Positions 24,384 to 35,008 of a stretch of DNA of 53,737 nucleotides are shown here, piece by piece. The notes beneath the pieces are model-generated. The model was not told the origin of the DNA. It did not search any database and saw only the letters and a program-made list of their open reading frames with translations. Origin of the DNA: Bradyrhizobium elkanii WSM2783 (GTDB taxonomy: Bacteria > Pseudomonadota > Alphaproteobacteria > Rhizobiales > Xanthobacteraceae); assembly GCF_000472865.1 (NCBI RefSeq), contig NZ_AXAP01000057.1, forward strand, positions 1 through 53,737, in the 5' to 3' direction. Each line of letters starts with the position of its first letter. Within the stretch, counting starts at the first letter, position 1. Made by a program: the position numbers and the translations under genes.

Positions 24384-25027
24384 GACACTGTCGCAGTATC
24401 GTCCCAGCGCGCGCAGAAGGCCTCGATGTCGGTCGACTGGAATTCGCCCAGGCGCGCCATGATGGTTTCGAACGGCCAATCCCACCAGGCAATCCGTGCA
24501 AGCTGTGCCGCGATCTTGCGATTGAACCGCTCGCGGATCTGGCGAGCCGGCACGCCGCCGACGATGGTATAAGGCGCCACGTCGCGCGTCACCACGGCGC
24601 CCGCCGCCAGCACCGCGCCGTCCCCTACCGTGACGCCGGGGAGCACGATCGCGGCGTGGCCGATCCACACATCGTTGCCGATCACCACCCGATCGTCCCT
24701 CCGCTCGGCGAAGAAGCCGCGATCACGCTCGGCCGTCTCCGAGTAGTATTCGGGACAGTAGGTGAAACGGTGCAGCGACGGACGGTCGATCGGATGGTTC
24801 GGTGCCCCGATCCGGACCTGCGCGGCGATGGCGCAGAACCGGCCGATCTCTGCATCTCCGACCATGCAGCCGGGGCCGAGATAGGAGAAATCGCCGAGCT
24901 CCGAATATTCGACGGAGGTATCGCCGAGGATCTCGCAGCACTTGCCGATCGTGCTCTCGCGCAGCTTGACCGTCGGCTCGATGACGGTGTCGGCAATCTT
25001 CGGGCGCGGACGCGGCGCTTCATTCAT
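24380..25027 (-). CDS. Hexapeptide-repeat acyltransferase (phosphonate-associated type)
   Basis: A 215-residue left-handed beta-helix protein. Hexapeptide repeats are clear (GDFSYLGPGCMVGDAEIG, VIGNDVWIGHAAIVLPGVTV, GDGAVLAAGAVVTRDV), followed by VGGVPARQI and a helical tail. It resembles the chloramphenicol/xenobiotic acetyltransferase-like proteins linked to phosphonate metabolism genes. The frame is open to 25243 but ATG 25027 (MNEAPRPRPKIAD) avoids the LysR gene that ends 28 bases upstream. It is downstream of that regulator in the same direction, so the two are probably cotranscribed. Acyl acceptor unknown. Confidence 0.8.
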   Translation of the reverse strand: MNEAPRPRPKIADTVIEPTVKLRESTIGKCCEILGDTSVEYSELGDFSYLGPGCMVGDAEIGRFCAIAAQVRIGAPNHPIDRPSLHRFTYCPEYYSETAERDRGFFAERRDDRVVIGNDVWIGHAAIVLPGVTVGDGAVLAAGAVVTRDVAPYTIVGGVPARQIRERFNRKIAAQLARIAWWDWPFETIMARLGEFQSTDIEAFCARWDDTATVS

Positions 25028-25055
25028 TGTTGATGTTTCCTTAAACGAGGCGCGG

Positions 25056-25943
25056 TCAGGACACCATGCCGTCGCGGGGCGATGACATGCCGCGCGCGTG
25101 ATAGAACAGGTCGACCAGCTTGCCGCGCTTGCCGGCGAGCGAGAAGATATATTCCGGCGAGCCCACGTCCATTTCCGCGATCGCGGCCTTCGCGATGCGG
25201 TCGACGCGGCTCGAACCGTGCTCCCAGATGAAGCCGACGCCAAGCCGGTGCGCGACGGCCTCGAGCATGCCCTCGCGCGTGTTCACGACGAGCGCGGGCG
25301 TCGGCTGCAGATTGGCGGCGCGAAACGCCTTATCGAGCGCGCGCTGCGCCGATGAATCGCGGTCGCGAAACACCAGCGGATATTGCACGAGGTCCGCGAC
25401 CGCCACCCGCGCCTGACGGCTCAGCGCATGACCGGGATGGCAGATCGCCACCACGCGCTGCTGCACACAGGCTTCGCGGCGAAAGCGATTGCCGTTGGGC
25501 ACTTCGGGAAGCACGCCGACGTCGACGCGCTGATCGACCACGGCTCCCACGATCGCCGACCAGCTGCCGATCTCGACATTGACCTGGATTTTCGGAAACA
25601 GCTTCCTGAACGTCGCGATCAGCGACATGCCCGGCATTGCATTGCCAAGCCCGATCCGCAATTCGCCGCCCGACACTTCGTCGCGCTGCTCCAGGATCGC
25701 AAGCGCATCCGTCTCGATCGCCTGGACCCGTTGTGTCGTGGCATAGAGCCGGCGGCACAGCGGGGTGGCCACCAGCGTCTGGCCGTGGCGATCGAACAGC
25801 GCGACGTCGAATTCGGCTTCGAAATCGCGCACCAGTTGCGCCACCGCCGGCTGCGACACGCCGAGCCGCCGCGCCGCGCCCGCAAACGTTCCGCACTCGA
25901 ACACCGCGTTCACCGCCCGCACGCGAGACCATGTCAAAGCCAA
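25056..25943 (-). CDS. LysR-family transcriptional regulator
   Basis: A 295-residue LTTR. The N-terminal winged helix-turn-helix (VNAVFECGTFAGAARRLGVSQPAVAQLVRD split over about residues 11-40) is typical. The effector domain follows from about residue 90. The start is TTG 25943, preceded by AGGGG and an in-frame stop. It is divergent from the ABC importer operon at 26097 across 153 bases, the usual arrangement for an LTTR controlling the neighbouring operon. It is related to regulators annotated for aminoethylphosphonate use, but the inducer is unknown. Confidence 0.87.
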   Translation of the reverse strand: MALTWSRVRAVNAVFECGTFAGAARRLGVSQPAVAQLVRDFEAEFDVALFDRHGQTLVATPLCRRLYATTQRVQAIETDALAILEQRDEVSGGELRIGLGNAMPGMSLIATFRKLFPKIQVNVEIGSWSAIVGAVVDQRVDVGVLPEVPNGNRFRREACVQQRVVAICHPGHALSRQARVAVADLVQYPLVFRDRDSSAQRALDKAFRAANLQPTPALVVNTREGMLEAVAHRLGVGFIWEHGSSRVDRIAKAAIAEMDVGSPEYIFSLAGKRGKLVDLFYHARGMSSPRDGMVS

Positions 25944-26096
25944 TGTCAGTCACCCCTGGTTGCTGCGACACCGCGTCCGCAGGGCATCAAAGCAAAGCCT
26001 GCGATCAGCCTAAGAAAAGCTTTTGAACGTTATGTGACTGTCAGACCGCTTCCGTAACCCTGTGCACCAACGACACGGCTTGATGCACGGGGCAAC

Positions 26097-27239
<1,143 letters not shown>

Positions 27240-27247
<8 letters not shown>

Positions 27248-28181
27248 CGCCGCAACGATCGACACTGCCTCGGTCGCCGCGCCTGCGGCGAGCGCAGCCC
27301 TGCGCAAACGCGACCACCGCGCATCGACGGCCTACGGCCTGGTCGCGCCGGCTTTCACGCTGATGCTGCTCATGCTGCTCGGCCCGCTCGCGAGCGTGAT
27401 CGCGCTCTCCTTCACCGACTATCAGCTCGGCGCTCCCGCCTTCTCCTGGATCGGCCTTGCCAACTACCAGGACATGTTCGCCGATCGGGTGTTCTGGATC
27501 TCGCTGCGCAACACGCTGACCTATGTCGTGATCGTGGTGCCCGGCGCGGTGACGCTCGGGCTCGGCATCGCGCTTCTGATCGAAAGCGGCACCAGCCTGC
27601 GCAGCCTCTACCGCACCATCTACTTCCTGCCGGTGATGGCGACGCTGATCGCGATGGCTGTGGTCTGGGAATTCATGCTGCATCCGCAGTTCGGCCTGGT
27701 GAACGGGCTGTTGCGCGGCGCCGGGCTGCCGGCCTTTAGCTGGCTGCAGGACCGCGGCACCGCGCTCTATGCGCTCTGCGCAATCGGCATCTGGCAGGCG
27801 GTCGGCTTCAACATGGTGCTGTTTCTCGCCGGCCTGGTGTCGATCCCGAAGCAGCTCTACGAGGCCGCCGAGATCGACGGCGCCGCCAGCGCCTGGGCGC
27901 GGTTTCGCCTGGTGACCTGGCCGATGCTTGGCCCGGTGACGACCTTCGTGATCGTGATCAGCGGCATACGCTCGTTCCAGGTGTTCGACACCGTGCACAT
28001 CCTCACCAAAGGCGGGCCGTCGAAATCCACGGAGGTGCTGATCCACACCATGTACACCGAGGGATTCGAGTTCTTCCGCTCAGGCTACGGCGCCGCCCTC
28101 ACGGTCGTGTTCCTGGTCTTCGTCCTCCTGCTCACCTTGATCAAAGCGAGGCTCGCCGATCGCGGCGTGCAATACGCATGA
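27240..28181 (+). CDS. ABC importer permease 1 (MalF/UgpA-like)
   Basis: A 313-residue inner-membrane protein with about six helices, starting with VAPAFTLMLLMLLGPLASVI. The conserved cytoplasmic loop contacting the ATPase is EAAEIDGAASAWARFRLVTWP (EAA motif). TTG 27240 follows GGGAG by seven bases and overlaps the natural ATPase stop, so it is the likely independent start. In the present sequence the same frame is also continuous with the frameshifted ATPase. It overlaps the next gene by four bases (ATGA). Confidence 0.88.
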
Positions 28182-29014
28182 ACAGTATCCGCACCATTCC
28201 GCTCTGGCCCGCCATCCGCCATTTGCTCCTGATCGCGGGCGCCGTGTTGCTGCTTGCCCCGTTCATCTGGATGATTTCCACGGCCTCAAAACCGCCGGAG
28301 GAAGTGTTCTCCAGCGAGCTGCACCTGATCCCGCATCATTTCGCGCTGTGGGACAATTTGACGATCGCATTCGCCAAGGCCAATCTCTGGCGTTTCCTGC
28401 TCAACGGCGTGATCGTCACCATCTCGATCTTCGTGCTGCAGGTGCTGATCGCGCTGCCCGCCGCCTATGCGCTGGCGAAGCTGCGTTTTCTCGGCCGCGA
28501 CACGCTGTTCGCGCTGGTGCTGTTCGGAATCCTGATTCCGCCGCAGGCCACTGCGATCCCGGTGTTTCTGCTGCTGCATAAGCTCGGCCTGCTCGACAGC
28601 TATGCGGCGCTCGTGCTGCCGTTCACGATTTCTGTGTTCGGCATCTTCCTGATGCGCCAGTTCTTCAAGTCGGTCCCCGACGATCTCGTGGACGCGGCGC
28701 GCATGGACGGCATCTCCGAGTTCGGCATCGTCTGGCGTGTGATGCTGCCTGCCGCGATCCCCGCGGTCACCGCCTTCGGCATCTTCTCCGTGGTCGCGCA
28801 TTGGAACGACTATTTCTGGCCGCTGATCGTGCTCAACAGCGAGCAACTGCGCACCCCGCCGCTGGCGGTGGCGCATTTCCGCAACAACGAAGCCGGCACC
28901 AATTACGGCCCGCTGATGGCGGCGGCGATGGTGATCATCGCGCCGCTCCTGATCGCCTTCCTGCTCGCGCAGCGTCGCTTCATCGAAGGCATCACGCTGA
29001 CCGGAATCAAATAA
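28178..29014 (+). CDS. ABC importer permease 2 (MalG/UgpE-like)
   Basis: A 278-residue CUT1-type permease with six predicted helices (first LLLIAGAVLLLAPFIWMIS). The EAA-type loop is DAARMDGISEFGIVWRVMLP, and the family ending FIEGITLTGIK is present. Translation is coupled to permease 1 through the ATGA overlap. Together with the ATPase and the binding protein it forms a sugar- or glycerol-phosphate-type importer. Confidence 0.92.
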   Translation: MNSIRTIPLWPAIRHLLLIAGAVLLLAPFIWMISTASKPPEEVFSSELHLIPHHFALWDNLTIAFAKANLWRFLLNGVIVTISIFVLQVLIALPAAYALAKLRFLGRDTLFALVLFGILIPPQATAIPVFLLLHKLGLLDSYAALVLPFTISVFGIFLMRQFFKSVPDDLVDAARMDGISEFGIVWRVMLPAAIPAVTAFGIFSVVAHWNDYFWPLIVLNSEQLRTPPLAVAHFRNNEAGTNYGPLMAAAMVIIAPLLIAFLLAQRRFIEGITLTGIK

Positions 29015-29043
29015 CGCCGTCACCTCAAACAGGAGCCTGCCCT

Positions 29044-30324
29044 ATGCTGAAATCGTGGATCGCCGGAGCCGTGCTGTCGCTTGCCGCCAGCGCGTCGCTG
29101 GCACAAACGCAGACCGAGATCGTGCTGCAATATCCGTATCCGGAGCTGTTCACCGAGACCCACAAGCGTATCGCCGAAGAGTTCGCCAAGGAGCGGCCGG
29201 ACATCAAGATCACGCTGCGCGCGCCTTACGAATCCTATGAGGACGCTACCCAGAAGGTGCTGCGCGAAGCGGTCACGAACCAGATGCCCGACGTCACCTT
29301 CCAGGGCCTGAACCGCATCCGCGTGCTCGTCGACAAGAACATCCCGGCCCAACTCGACGATTACATCGTCGCCGAGAAGGATTTTGACCGCAAGGGTTTC
29401 CACCAGGCGATGTTCGACATCGGCACCGCCAGCGGCAAGATCTATGCCCTGCCCTTCGCGATCTCGCTGCCGATCGTCTATGTCAATCTCGACCTGTTGA
29501 AGCAGGCCGGCGGCGATCCCAACAACCTGCCGAAGACCTGGGACGAGCTGATCGCACAGGCGAAGAAGATCAAGGCGCTCGGCCCTGACATCAACGGCGT
29601 GACCTATGTTTGGGACATCACCGGCAACTGGCTGTGGCAGGCTCCGGTGTTCGCGCGCGGCGGCAGCATGCTGAATACCGACGAGACCAAAGTCGCCTTC
29701 GACGGTCCCGAAGGGCAGTTCGCGATCCGCATGCTCGCCCGCCTCGTCAATGAAGGCGGCATGCCGAACCTCGACCAGCCCGCGATGCGCGCGGCCTTTG
29801 CCGCCGGCAAGACCGGTTTCCACATCACCTCGACCTCCGATCTGAACAAGGTCACCCAGATGATCGGCGGCAAGTTCGAGCTCAAGACCCACACCTTCCC
29901 CGACGTCGCATCGCCGAACGGACGCCTGCCGGCGGGCGGCAATGTCGTGATGATCCTGTCCAAGGACAAAGCCAAGCGCGACGCGGCGTGGGAAGTCGTG
30001 AAGTTCTGGGCCGGTCCGAAGGGCGCGGCAATCATGGCCGAGACCACCGGCTACATGCCGGCCAACAAGGTCGCCAACGAAGTCTACCTGAAGGACTTCT
30101 ACAGCAAGAACCCGAACAACTACACCGCGGTGAGCCAGATGGCGCTGCTCACCAAATGGTACGCCTTCCCCGGCGATAACGGCCTCAAGATCACCGACGT
30201 GATCAAGGACCACATGAACTCGATCATCAGCGGCGCGCGCTCCAAGGAGGCTGATGCCGTGCTCTCCGAGATGACCGCCGACGTGCAGAAGCTGCTGCCG
30301 AAGACATCAGGCGCGGCGCGCTAA
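29044..30324 (+). CDS. ABC importer substrate-binding protein (CUT1, extracellular type 1)
   Basis: A 426-residue periplasmic binding protein. The signal peptide MLKSWIAGAVLSLAASASLA is cleaved before QTQTEIV. The body has the type 1 solute-binding pattern (RIAEEFAKERPDIKIT, ALPFAISLPIVYVNLDLLKQ, LPKTWDELIAQAKKIK, AAFAAGKTGFHITSTSDL). This family includes UgpB and maltose-binding proteins. ATG 29044 follows AGGAG and lies 29 bases after permease 2. The ligand is unknown; two phosphodiesterase genes downstream suggest a phosphodiester or similar compound. Confidence 0.9.
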   Translation: MLKSWIAGAVLSLAASASLAQTQTEIVLQYPYPELFTETHKRIAEEFAKERPDIKITLRAPYESYEDATQKVLREAVTNQMPDVTFQGLNRIRVLVDKNIPAQLDDYIVAEKDFDRKGFHQAMFDIGTASGKIYALPFAISLPIVYVNLDLLKQAGGDPNNLPKTWDELIAQAKKIKALGPDINGVTYVWDITGNWLWQAPVFARGGSMLNTDETKVAFDGPEGQFAIRMLARLVNEGGMPNLDQPAMRAAFAAGKTGFHITSTSDLNKVTQMIGGKFELKTHTFPDVASPNGRLPAGGNVVMILSKDKAKRDAAWEVVKFWAGPKGAAIMAETTGYMPANKVANEVYLKDFYSKNPNNYTAVSQMALLTKWYAFPGDNGLKITDVIKDHMNSIISGARSKEADAVLSEMTADVQKLLPKTSGAAR

Positions 30325-30450
30325 AGCATGAACCGGAAAAGTGTGAAGCGGTTTTCCCTCGCGACAAACGCGGAGCGTTTGCGCGGAGATCATGCTCAAA
30401 CAATAGCGTAAAGCGCGATGATGATTCATCCTCATCTCATCGCGCTTTAG
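30324..30450. repeat. Rhizobiales intergenic mosaic repeat
   Basis: AAGCATGAACCGGAAAAGTG, GAAGCGGTTTTCC, GATCATGCTCAAACAA and GCGCGATGATGATTCATCCT are the known modules of a very common repeat in this order. Its end forms a perfect hairpin, TAAAGCGCGATG with CATCGCGCTTTA (30410-30450), which could end transcription of the ABC operon before the phosphodiesterase genes. A worn copy lies at 34941-34990. Confidence 0.75.
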
Positions 30451-30515
30451 GACCTTTCGAAACCCGCTGCGGGGCGTATCATGCGCCTCGCAGCTCATTT
30501 TGCGGAGCGCCCCCA

Positions 30516-31340
30516 ATGAAACTCATCCATATGAGCGATATCCACCTGACTGCGCCGGGCTCGACCATCGGTGGCCGCGATCCGCGGAAGAACTTTGAAC
30601 GCGCGCTGACCCACATCCTCAGGGATCACCATGACGCCGAACTGATGGTGATCACCGGCGACCTTTCGGACTGGGGCGACCGCGACGACTATCGGTGGCT
30701 GAAGCAACGCCTTGAGCAGTTCCCGATCCCGGTGCGGCTGTGCATCGGCAACCACGACAACCGCGCCAACTTCCTCAGCGTGTTTCCCGACCTCGCTGGA
30801 GAAGGCGGCTTCGTGCAGGGCGTCCATGATTTGCCCGCCGCGCGCTGCCTGTTCCTCGACACTGCCCAACCGGAAACGCACGCCGGCCGCTATTGCGACG
30901 AACGGCTTGGCTGGCTCGCGGCGCGGTTCGCCGAGCATGACGGGCCGTTCCTGCTGTTCATGCATCACAACCCGATGCCGACGCATATTGCGCCGCTCGA
31001 TCAGATCCGTCTGCTCGATGACGCCGCCTTCCGCCGATTGGTGGCGCGGCATCGCGAGCAGATCCGGCATATCTTCTTCGGCCATTGCCACCTGCCGCTC
31101 GCGGGATCGGTCGCCGGCATTCCCGTCTCCTCGCTGCGCGGCACCAACCATGCGAGCTATCCGCTGTTCGCCGAAACAGAGGTCCTGTGCGCGTCGGATC
31201 TGCCTGAAGCCTACGGCGTTGTGTTCTTGGGCGAGGATTACGTCACCGTACACATGGTGGAATTCGGCTACGACGGTCCGCTCCGCATCGAGGGTTCGCC
31301 CGACTATCAGACCTGGAACCGGGAGACCATGGTGCGATGA
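30516..31340 (+). CDS. Metallophosphodiesterase 1 (GpdQ / class III cyclic-nucleotide PDE-like)
   Basis: A 274-residue cytoplasmic dimetal phosphodiesterase. Ligand motifs in order: SDIHL (Asp8, His10), GDLSDWG, GNHDNR, MHHNP and GHCHLP. This arrangement matches the GpdQ/Rv0805 family, which cleaves glycerophosphodiesters or cyclic nucleotides. A CGGAGCG stretch precedes ATG 30516. The next gene is a paralogue overlapping by four bases. Their position behind an importer suggests hydrolysis of the imported compound, though the repeat at 30324 may separate transcription. Confidence 0.88.
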   Translation: MKLIHMSDIHLTAPGSTIGGRDPRKNFERALTHILRDHHDAELMVITGDLSDWGDRDDYRWLKQRLEQFPIPVRLCIGNHDNRANFLSVFPDLAGEGGFVQGVHDLPAARCLFLDTAQPETHAGRYCDERLGWLAARFAEHDGPFLLFMHHNPMPTHIAPLDQIRLLDDAAFRRLVARHREQIRHIFFGHCHLPLAGSVAGIPVSSLRGTNHASYPLFAETEVLCASDLPEAYGVVFLGEDYVTVHMVEFGYDGPLRIEGSPDYQTWNRETMVR

Positions 31341-32161
31341 AGTTTGTCGTCCTGACCGATACCCATTTCGTCGCTAGCGGCCGCACGATCTACGGTCTCG
31401 ATCCGGCGGAGCGGCTCGCGGCCGCGATCACCTGCATCAACCGTGACCATCCCGACCTTGCCTTCGTCATCGTCACCGGCGACCTCGCCCATTGGGGCGA
31501 GGACGCGGCTTACGAGCATCTTGCCGACGTGCTGGCGCGACTGAACGCGCCGACCATCCTGATGATGGGCAATCACGACCGCCGCGATACGTTCGGCCGC
31601 TATTTTCCTGGCGTTGTCAGAGACGGCGACGGCTTTGTGCAATCCATGCAGGTATTCGACGCCGCGACCATCGTCGCCCTCGACACGTTGAACGAGGCGG
31701 CTCCGAACCATGAGGGCCTGCTCTGCGAGCGCCGCCTCGCCTTCCTCGAGCATGCGCTGACCTCAGCGCCGAACGACCGTCCGCTGCTCTTATTCCAGCA
31801 TCACCCGCCGTTCGACACCGGCCTGCGCTACATGGACACCATTCGCCTTGCGAATCCGGACGCCGAGTGGGAGGTGATCGCGCGCACGCGCCGGCCGGAC
31901 TACCTGTTCATGGGCCATCTGCACCGGCCGATCGCAGGACTCTGGAACGGCATCCCCTTCCACATCCAGCGCGCGCTGGCGCACCAGGTCGCATTTGACC
32001 TCGATACCCAGGGCCACATTCCCGGCTCGCACGAGGCGCCGGACTATTCGCATGTCACGGTGAGCAGTGGACAGATCGTGATCCACCAATGCTCGTTCAT
32101 GTATGTCGGGCCGAGTTTCTCGCTGCACGACAAGGCGGCGCTGAATGGGGCTCTGGGGTAG
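31337..32161 (+). CDS. Metallophosphodiesterase 2 (paralogue of the preceding gene)
   Basis: A 274-residue protein of the same family and exact length as its neighbour, starting in its stop (ATGA). Motifs: TDTHF, GDLAHWG, GNHDRR, QHHPP and GHLHRP, all metal ligands retained. The two differ widely outside the motifs, so this is an old duplication, or two subunits or activities, rather than a recent copy. No signal peptide. Substrate unknown, likely a small phosphodiester. Confidence 0.87.
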   Translation: MKFVVLTDTHFVASGRTIYGLDPAERLAAAITCINRDHPDLAFVIVTGDLAHWGEDAAYEHLADVLARLNAPTILMMGNHDRRDTFGRYFPGVVRDGDGFVQSMQVFDAATIVALDTLNEAAPNHEGLLCERRLAFLEHALTSAPNDRPLLLFQHHPPFDTGLRYMDTIRLANPDAEWEVIARTRRPDYLFMGHLHRPIAGLWNGIPFHIQRALAHQVAFDLDTQGHIPGSHEAPDYSHVTVSSGQIVIHQCSFMYVGPSFSLHDKAALNGALG

Positions 32162-32204
32162 ACGATTTGCTTTCCCTCACCTCCACGCTCGCGGGGTGCA
32201 GTTC

Positions 32205-32294
32205 GTAGCCCGGGTGAAGCGAACGCGTAACTCGGGACATCAGCATCAGCGTTCCGCGCGGCCCCGGGTTACGCTGGCGCTCCACCCGGGCTAC
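32205..32294. repeat. GTAGCC...GGCTAC palindromic repeat, copy 2
   Basis: GTAGCCCGGGTGAAGCGAAC at one end and GCTCCACCCGGGCTAC at the other, with inner arms AACTCGGGAC and CCCCGGGTTACG. It lies in the convergent gap between phosphodiesterase 2 and the MMPL exporter and may help end transcription from both sides. Confidence 0.8.
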
Positions 32295-32304
32295 AGTTAC
32301 TGCA

Positions 32305-34692
32305 TCACTCCGCAGCCTTCGCCTGCGGCGGTGGCGTGGCGGTGCCGCGCAATTTCTCCGACAGGTTGATCAGGAACATCGCGGTCGGCCGGAGGATGAA
32401 GAGGTCGGCGACAAGGGCTGCGATCATCGAGAAGGCGGAGAGCCAGCCGAACAGGCGCAGCGACGGCAGGTCGGAGAATACGGTCACCACCAGGCCGCAG
32501 GCCAGCACCACCGTGGTCAGGATCAGCGCGGGTCCGACCAGCACGGTCGCGCGCTCCACCGCGAGCGCGGCGCTGATGCCGGGCTTGCGCTCGAGCCTCA
32601 GGCGATTGAGGAAGTGGATGGTCGCGGAGAGGCCGAGGCCGAACGATACCGTCAGCGCCACCACGCTCGCAAACTGTAGGCCTTCGCCGAGCAGCCACAA
32701 CACCGTGCCCGACAGCACCACCGGGAAGATGCCCGGCAGGATGCAGGAGAACATCACGACGACGGAGCGGAAGGCGAGCCCGATGAAGATCGCGACCAGG
32801 GCGAACTCGATCGTCAGCCCGTGGTTGAGCTTCTCGATCATGCTGGCGCTGTTGCGCGCGGCGATCGCCGACAGCCCGGTGACGGCGATCTCGTAGCCGG
32901 GATGTTCGGCGCGCACCTTGTCGAGCGCGTGATCGAGCTTGTCGACCACCGGCAGGATCTCGCTTGAATCGAGATCGGGCACGCGACCGGACACCACCAC
33001 GGCATCCTGATTTGCGGAGATGAAGCGCCGCACCAGATGTTCGGGGATGACGCTGACATATTCCTTCAGCGTCGCCACGTCGGTTGCACCCGCCTTCTCG
33101 GCGAGCCAGCGGCGCAGCGTTTCCAGCGACCAGACGTTGCCGACGCCGGCCGCGCCTTCGACCGTGGAGTGAACCTCAGCGATCACCTTCAAGGTCTCGG
33201 GCGCGTAGAGCGAAGCGCCCTTCGGGAATTCGATCAGGACGTCGATCGGATTGGCGCCGGTCAGCTTGGCGTCAAGCCGATTGCTGGCCTCGACCGCCTG
33301 CTGCTTGTTCGGCACCTGGTCGGCCAGCCGATAGCGCGGCTCGAGATTGGCATAGATGATGCCGAGCCCGCCGACGAAGATCAGCGCGACCAGGCTGAAC
33401 AGCCCGGGCCGGCTGACCATGCGGACCGCGATCCAGTAGCAGAAATTGCGCAGCGCCTGCACGCCGGCATCGGCGCTCTGGAACTTGACCGCGAAGATGC
33501 GCTCGTTGCGCACGAACAATACGCCGAATACCGGCACCAGCGACAACACCGCGAGCAGCGCGATGATGGTGGCGGCCAAGCCCGCCTCGCCGAATTTGCG
33601 GATCAGGTCGGAATCGGAGAACTGCAGCGCGATAAAGGAAATGCCGGCGGTCGCGTGCGTCAGCACGCAGGCCGGCCCCACCACCCGCACGGCATTGGTG
33701 AACGCGCTCAATTTGTCCTGCCCTGCGATCAGCCGGTCGCGCGCCGCGAAGGTGAGCTGCATCGAGTCGGAGAAGCTGATCACCATGATGAGCGGCGTCA
33801 TCACGTTCAGGAACATGTTGAGATTGAAATTGGCCCAGCCGAGGGCGCCGAGCGCGAGCAGGATCGCGATCATCGGCGGGAATGCCGCCACCACCATGAA
33901 GGAGATCTTGCGGAAGAAGATGATCGCGATGATGCAGCCGGCAAGGATGCCGAGGACGTTGTAGGTCAACCCGTCGCGTTCGACCGCGTTGCGGATCTCG
34001 AGCTGCATCACCGGCACGCCGGAGAGCTGGGCATTGAGGCCGCTGCCGGAGAGATCGTCGGCCATCACCTTGCGGATCTCGCCGACTGCTGTGCTCAGCT
34101 TATTGCTCGAGACCACTTCGGGATCGAGCGACAGCACGACCAGGGCCAGCGTACCGTCCTCCGACAACAGCTTGCCGCGAATGATCTCGTTGGATTTCAC
34201 CGTCTCGACGAACTTGTCGTAGGCGGCGCCTTCCGGCAGTTCGTTGGGGAATAGCGCCGCCGGCAGTTTGCCGGGCTCCGGCGCCTGCCGCGCCGAGAAC
34301 AGCGAGATCAGGCCGCGCACCCCGTCGACCAGTTGCAGGTCGGTGACCATGTCGCGCAATTTCTCGAGGTTGTCGCGCGCCAGCAGCGTCTTGCCCTCGA
34401 CCACGACCAGCACGTCGAACTCGGTCGCCGGGAAGCGCTTCGTCACCTCCTCATATTGCTTGTAGTCCTTGGTGTTGGAACGGAACAGTTGCGACAGCGA
34501 ATCGTCGATCTTGATTCGCTGGACGCCGAACACGGCCGCGATCATCAGCGCGACCAGGACGATCAGCGAGACGACCGGCGCCTTGACCGCGATCAGCCCG
34601 ATGCGCTCCAGCCCGAAAGCGATACTGGCCCCCTGCGGCGGCTCCTCGACCTTTCCGACGTGGACCTGACTTTCGGAATTCTTCTCGAGCAT
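32305..34692 (-). CDS. MMPL/RND family exporter (second HpnN-like protein)
   Basis: A 795-residue inner-membrane protein with two repeated halves, each a membrane helix (VSLIVLVALMIAAVFGVQ), a periplasmic domain, and about five helices (e.g. LGILAGCIIAIIFF, VMTPLIMVISFSDSMQLTF; then LTIEFALVAIFIGLAFRS and VALTVSFGLGLSATIHFLNR). SSD-like FSDSMQL and FGLGLSATIH segments correspond to the proton-relay helices. It is related to HpnN, but the best member of that group is the protein at 11850. It lies 316 bases downstream of eutC in the same direction as eutB-hpnP-eutC, so it may serve methylated hopanoids (inference). Confidence 0.85.
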   Translation of the reverse strand: MLEKNSESQVHVGKVEEPPQGASIAFGLERIGLIAVKAPVVSLIVLVALMIAAVFGVQRIKIDDSLSQLFRSNTKDYKQYEEVTKRFPATEFDVLVVVEGKTLLARDNLEKLRDMVTDLQLVDGVRGLISLFSARQAPEPGKLPAALFPNELPEGAAYDKFVETVKSNEIIRGKLLSEDGTLALVVLSLDPEVVSSNKLSTAVGEIRKVMADDLSGSGLNAQLSGVPVMQLEIRNAVERDGLTYNVLGILAGCIIAIIFFRKISFMVVAAFPPMIAILLALGALGWANFNLNMFLNVMTPLIMVISFSDSMQLTFAARDRLIAGQDKLSAFTNAVRVVGPACVLTHATAGISFIALQFSDSDLIRKFGEAGLAATIIALLAVLSLVPVFGVLFVRNERIFAVKFQSADAGVQALRNFCYWIAVRMVSRPGLFSLVALIFVGGLGIIYANLEPRYRLADQVPNKQQAVEASNRLDAKLTGANPIDVLIEFPKGASLYAPETLKVIAEVHSTVEGAAGVGNVWSLETLRRWLAEKAGATDVATLKEYVSVIPEHLVRRFISANQDAVVVSGRVPDLDSSEILPVVDKLDHALDKVRAEHPGYEIAVTGLSAIAARNSASMIEKLNHGLTIEFALVAIFIGLAFRSVVVMFSCILPGIFPVVLSGTVLWLLGEGLQFASVVALTVSFGLGLSATIHFLNRLRLERKPGISAALAVERATVLVGPALILTTVVLACGLVVTVFSDLPSLRLFGWLSAFSMIAALVADLFILRPTAMFLINLSEKLRGTATPPPQAKAAE

Positions 34693-35008
34693 GCCCTGTC
34701 CAGTTCTGAAATCGGCGCGAATTGTCTAGCTTGGGTTTTCCGGGCGTGCACAACGCTCTACGGTCGCTTCCAATCGGGGCTAGCCCTTGAAAACACGGAA
34801 GTATTGACCGTCGCCGGTTTTACAGGCCCCTCCGGCGCCTCGCAAGCACAAGGGAGAGGTCAAATCAGCGTGTGCGGTACAAAAATCGCCATTAAGTATC
34901 TGATTTGTCACAGCGCACGAACGGATCGGACTGAAGCAGTCCCGCTCTCATCTCTTTGTTCGAACGTGATCTTTTCGGAAGGCCGGTCCCGCCTCCCCGA
35001 TCGTCAGC
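34693..35008. other. Gene-free stretch, 316 bases, between eutC and the MMPL exporter
   Basis: No coding frame is convincing. Its eutC-proximal part is a degenerate mosaic repeat (34941-34990). The middle is AT-richer and may hold the exporter promoter, but no clear -35/-10 or EcfG pair was found. Confidence 0.4.
34941..34990. repeat. Degenerate copy of the Rhizobiales mosaic repeat
   Basis: CGCTCTCATCTCTTTGTTCG followed by AACGTGATCTTTTCGGAAGG is the reverse-orientation form of the repeat at 30324, with several substitutions. It starts about 20 bases beyond the eutC stop. Confidence 0.5.
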
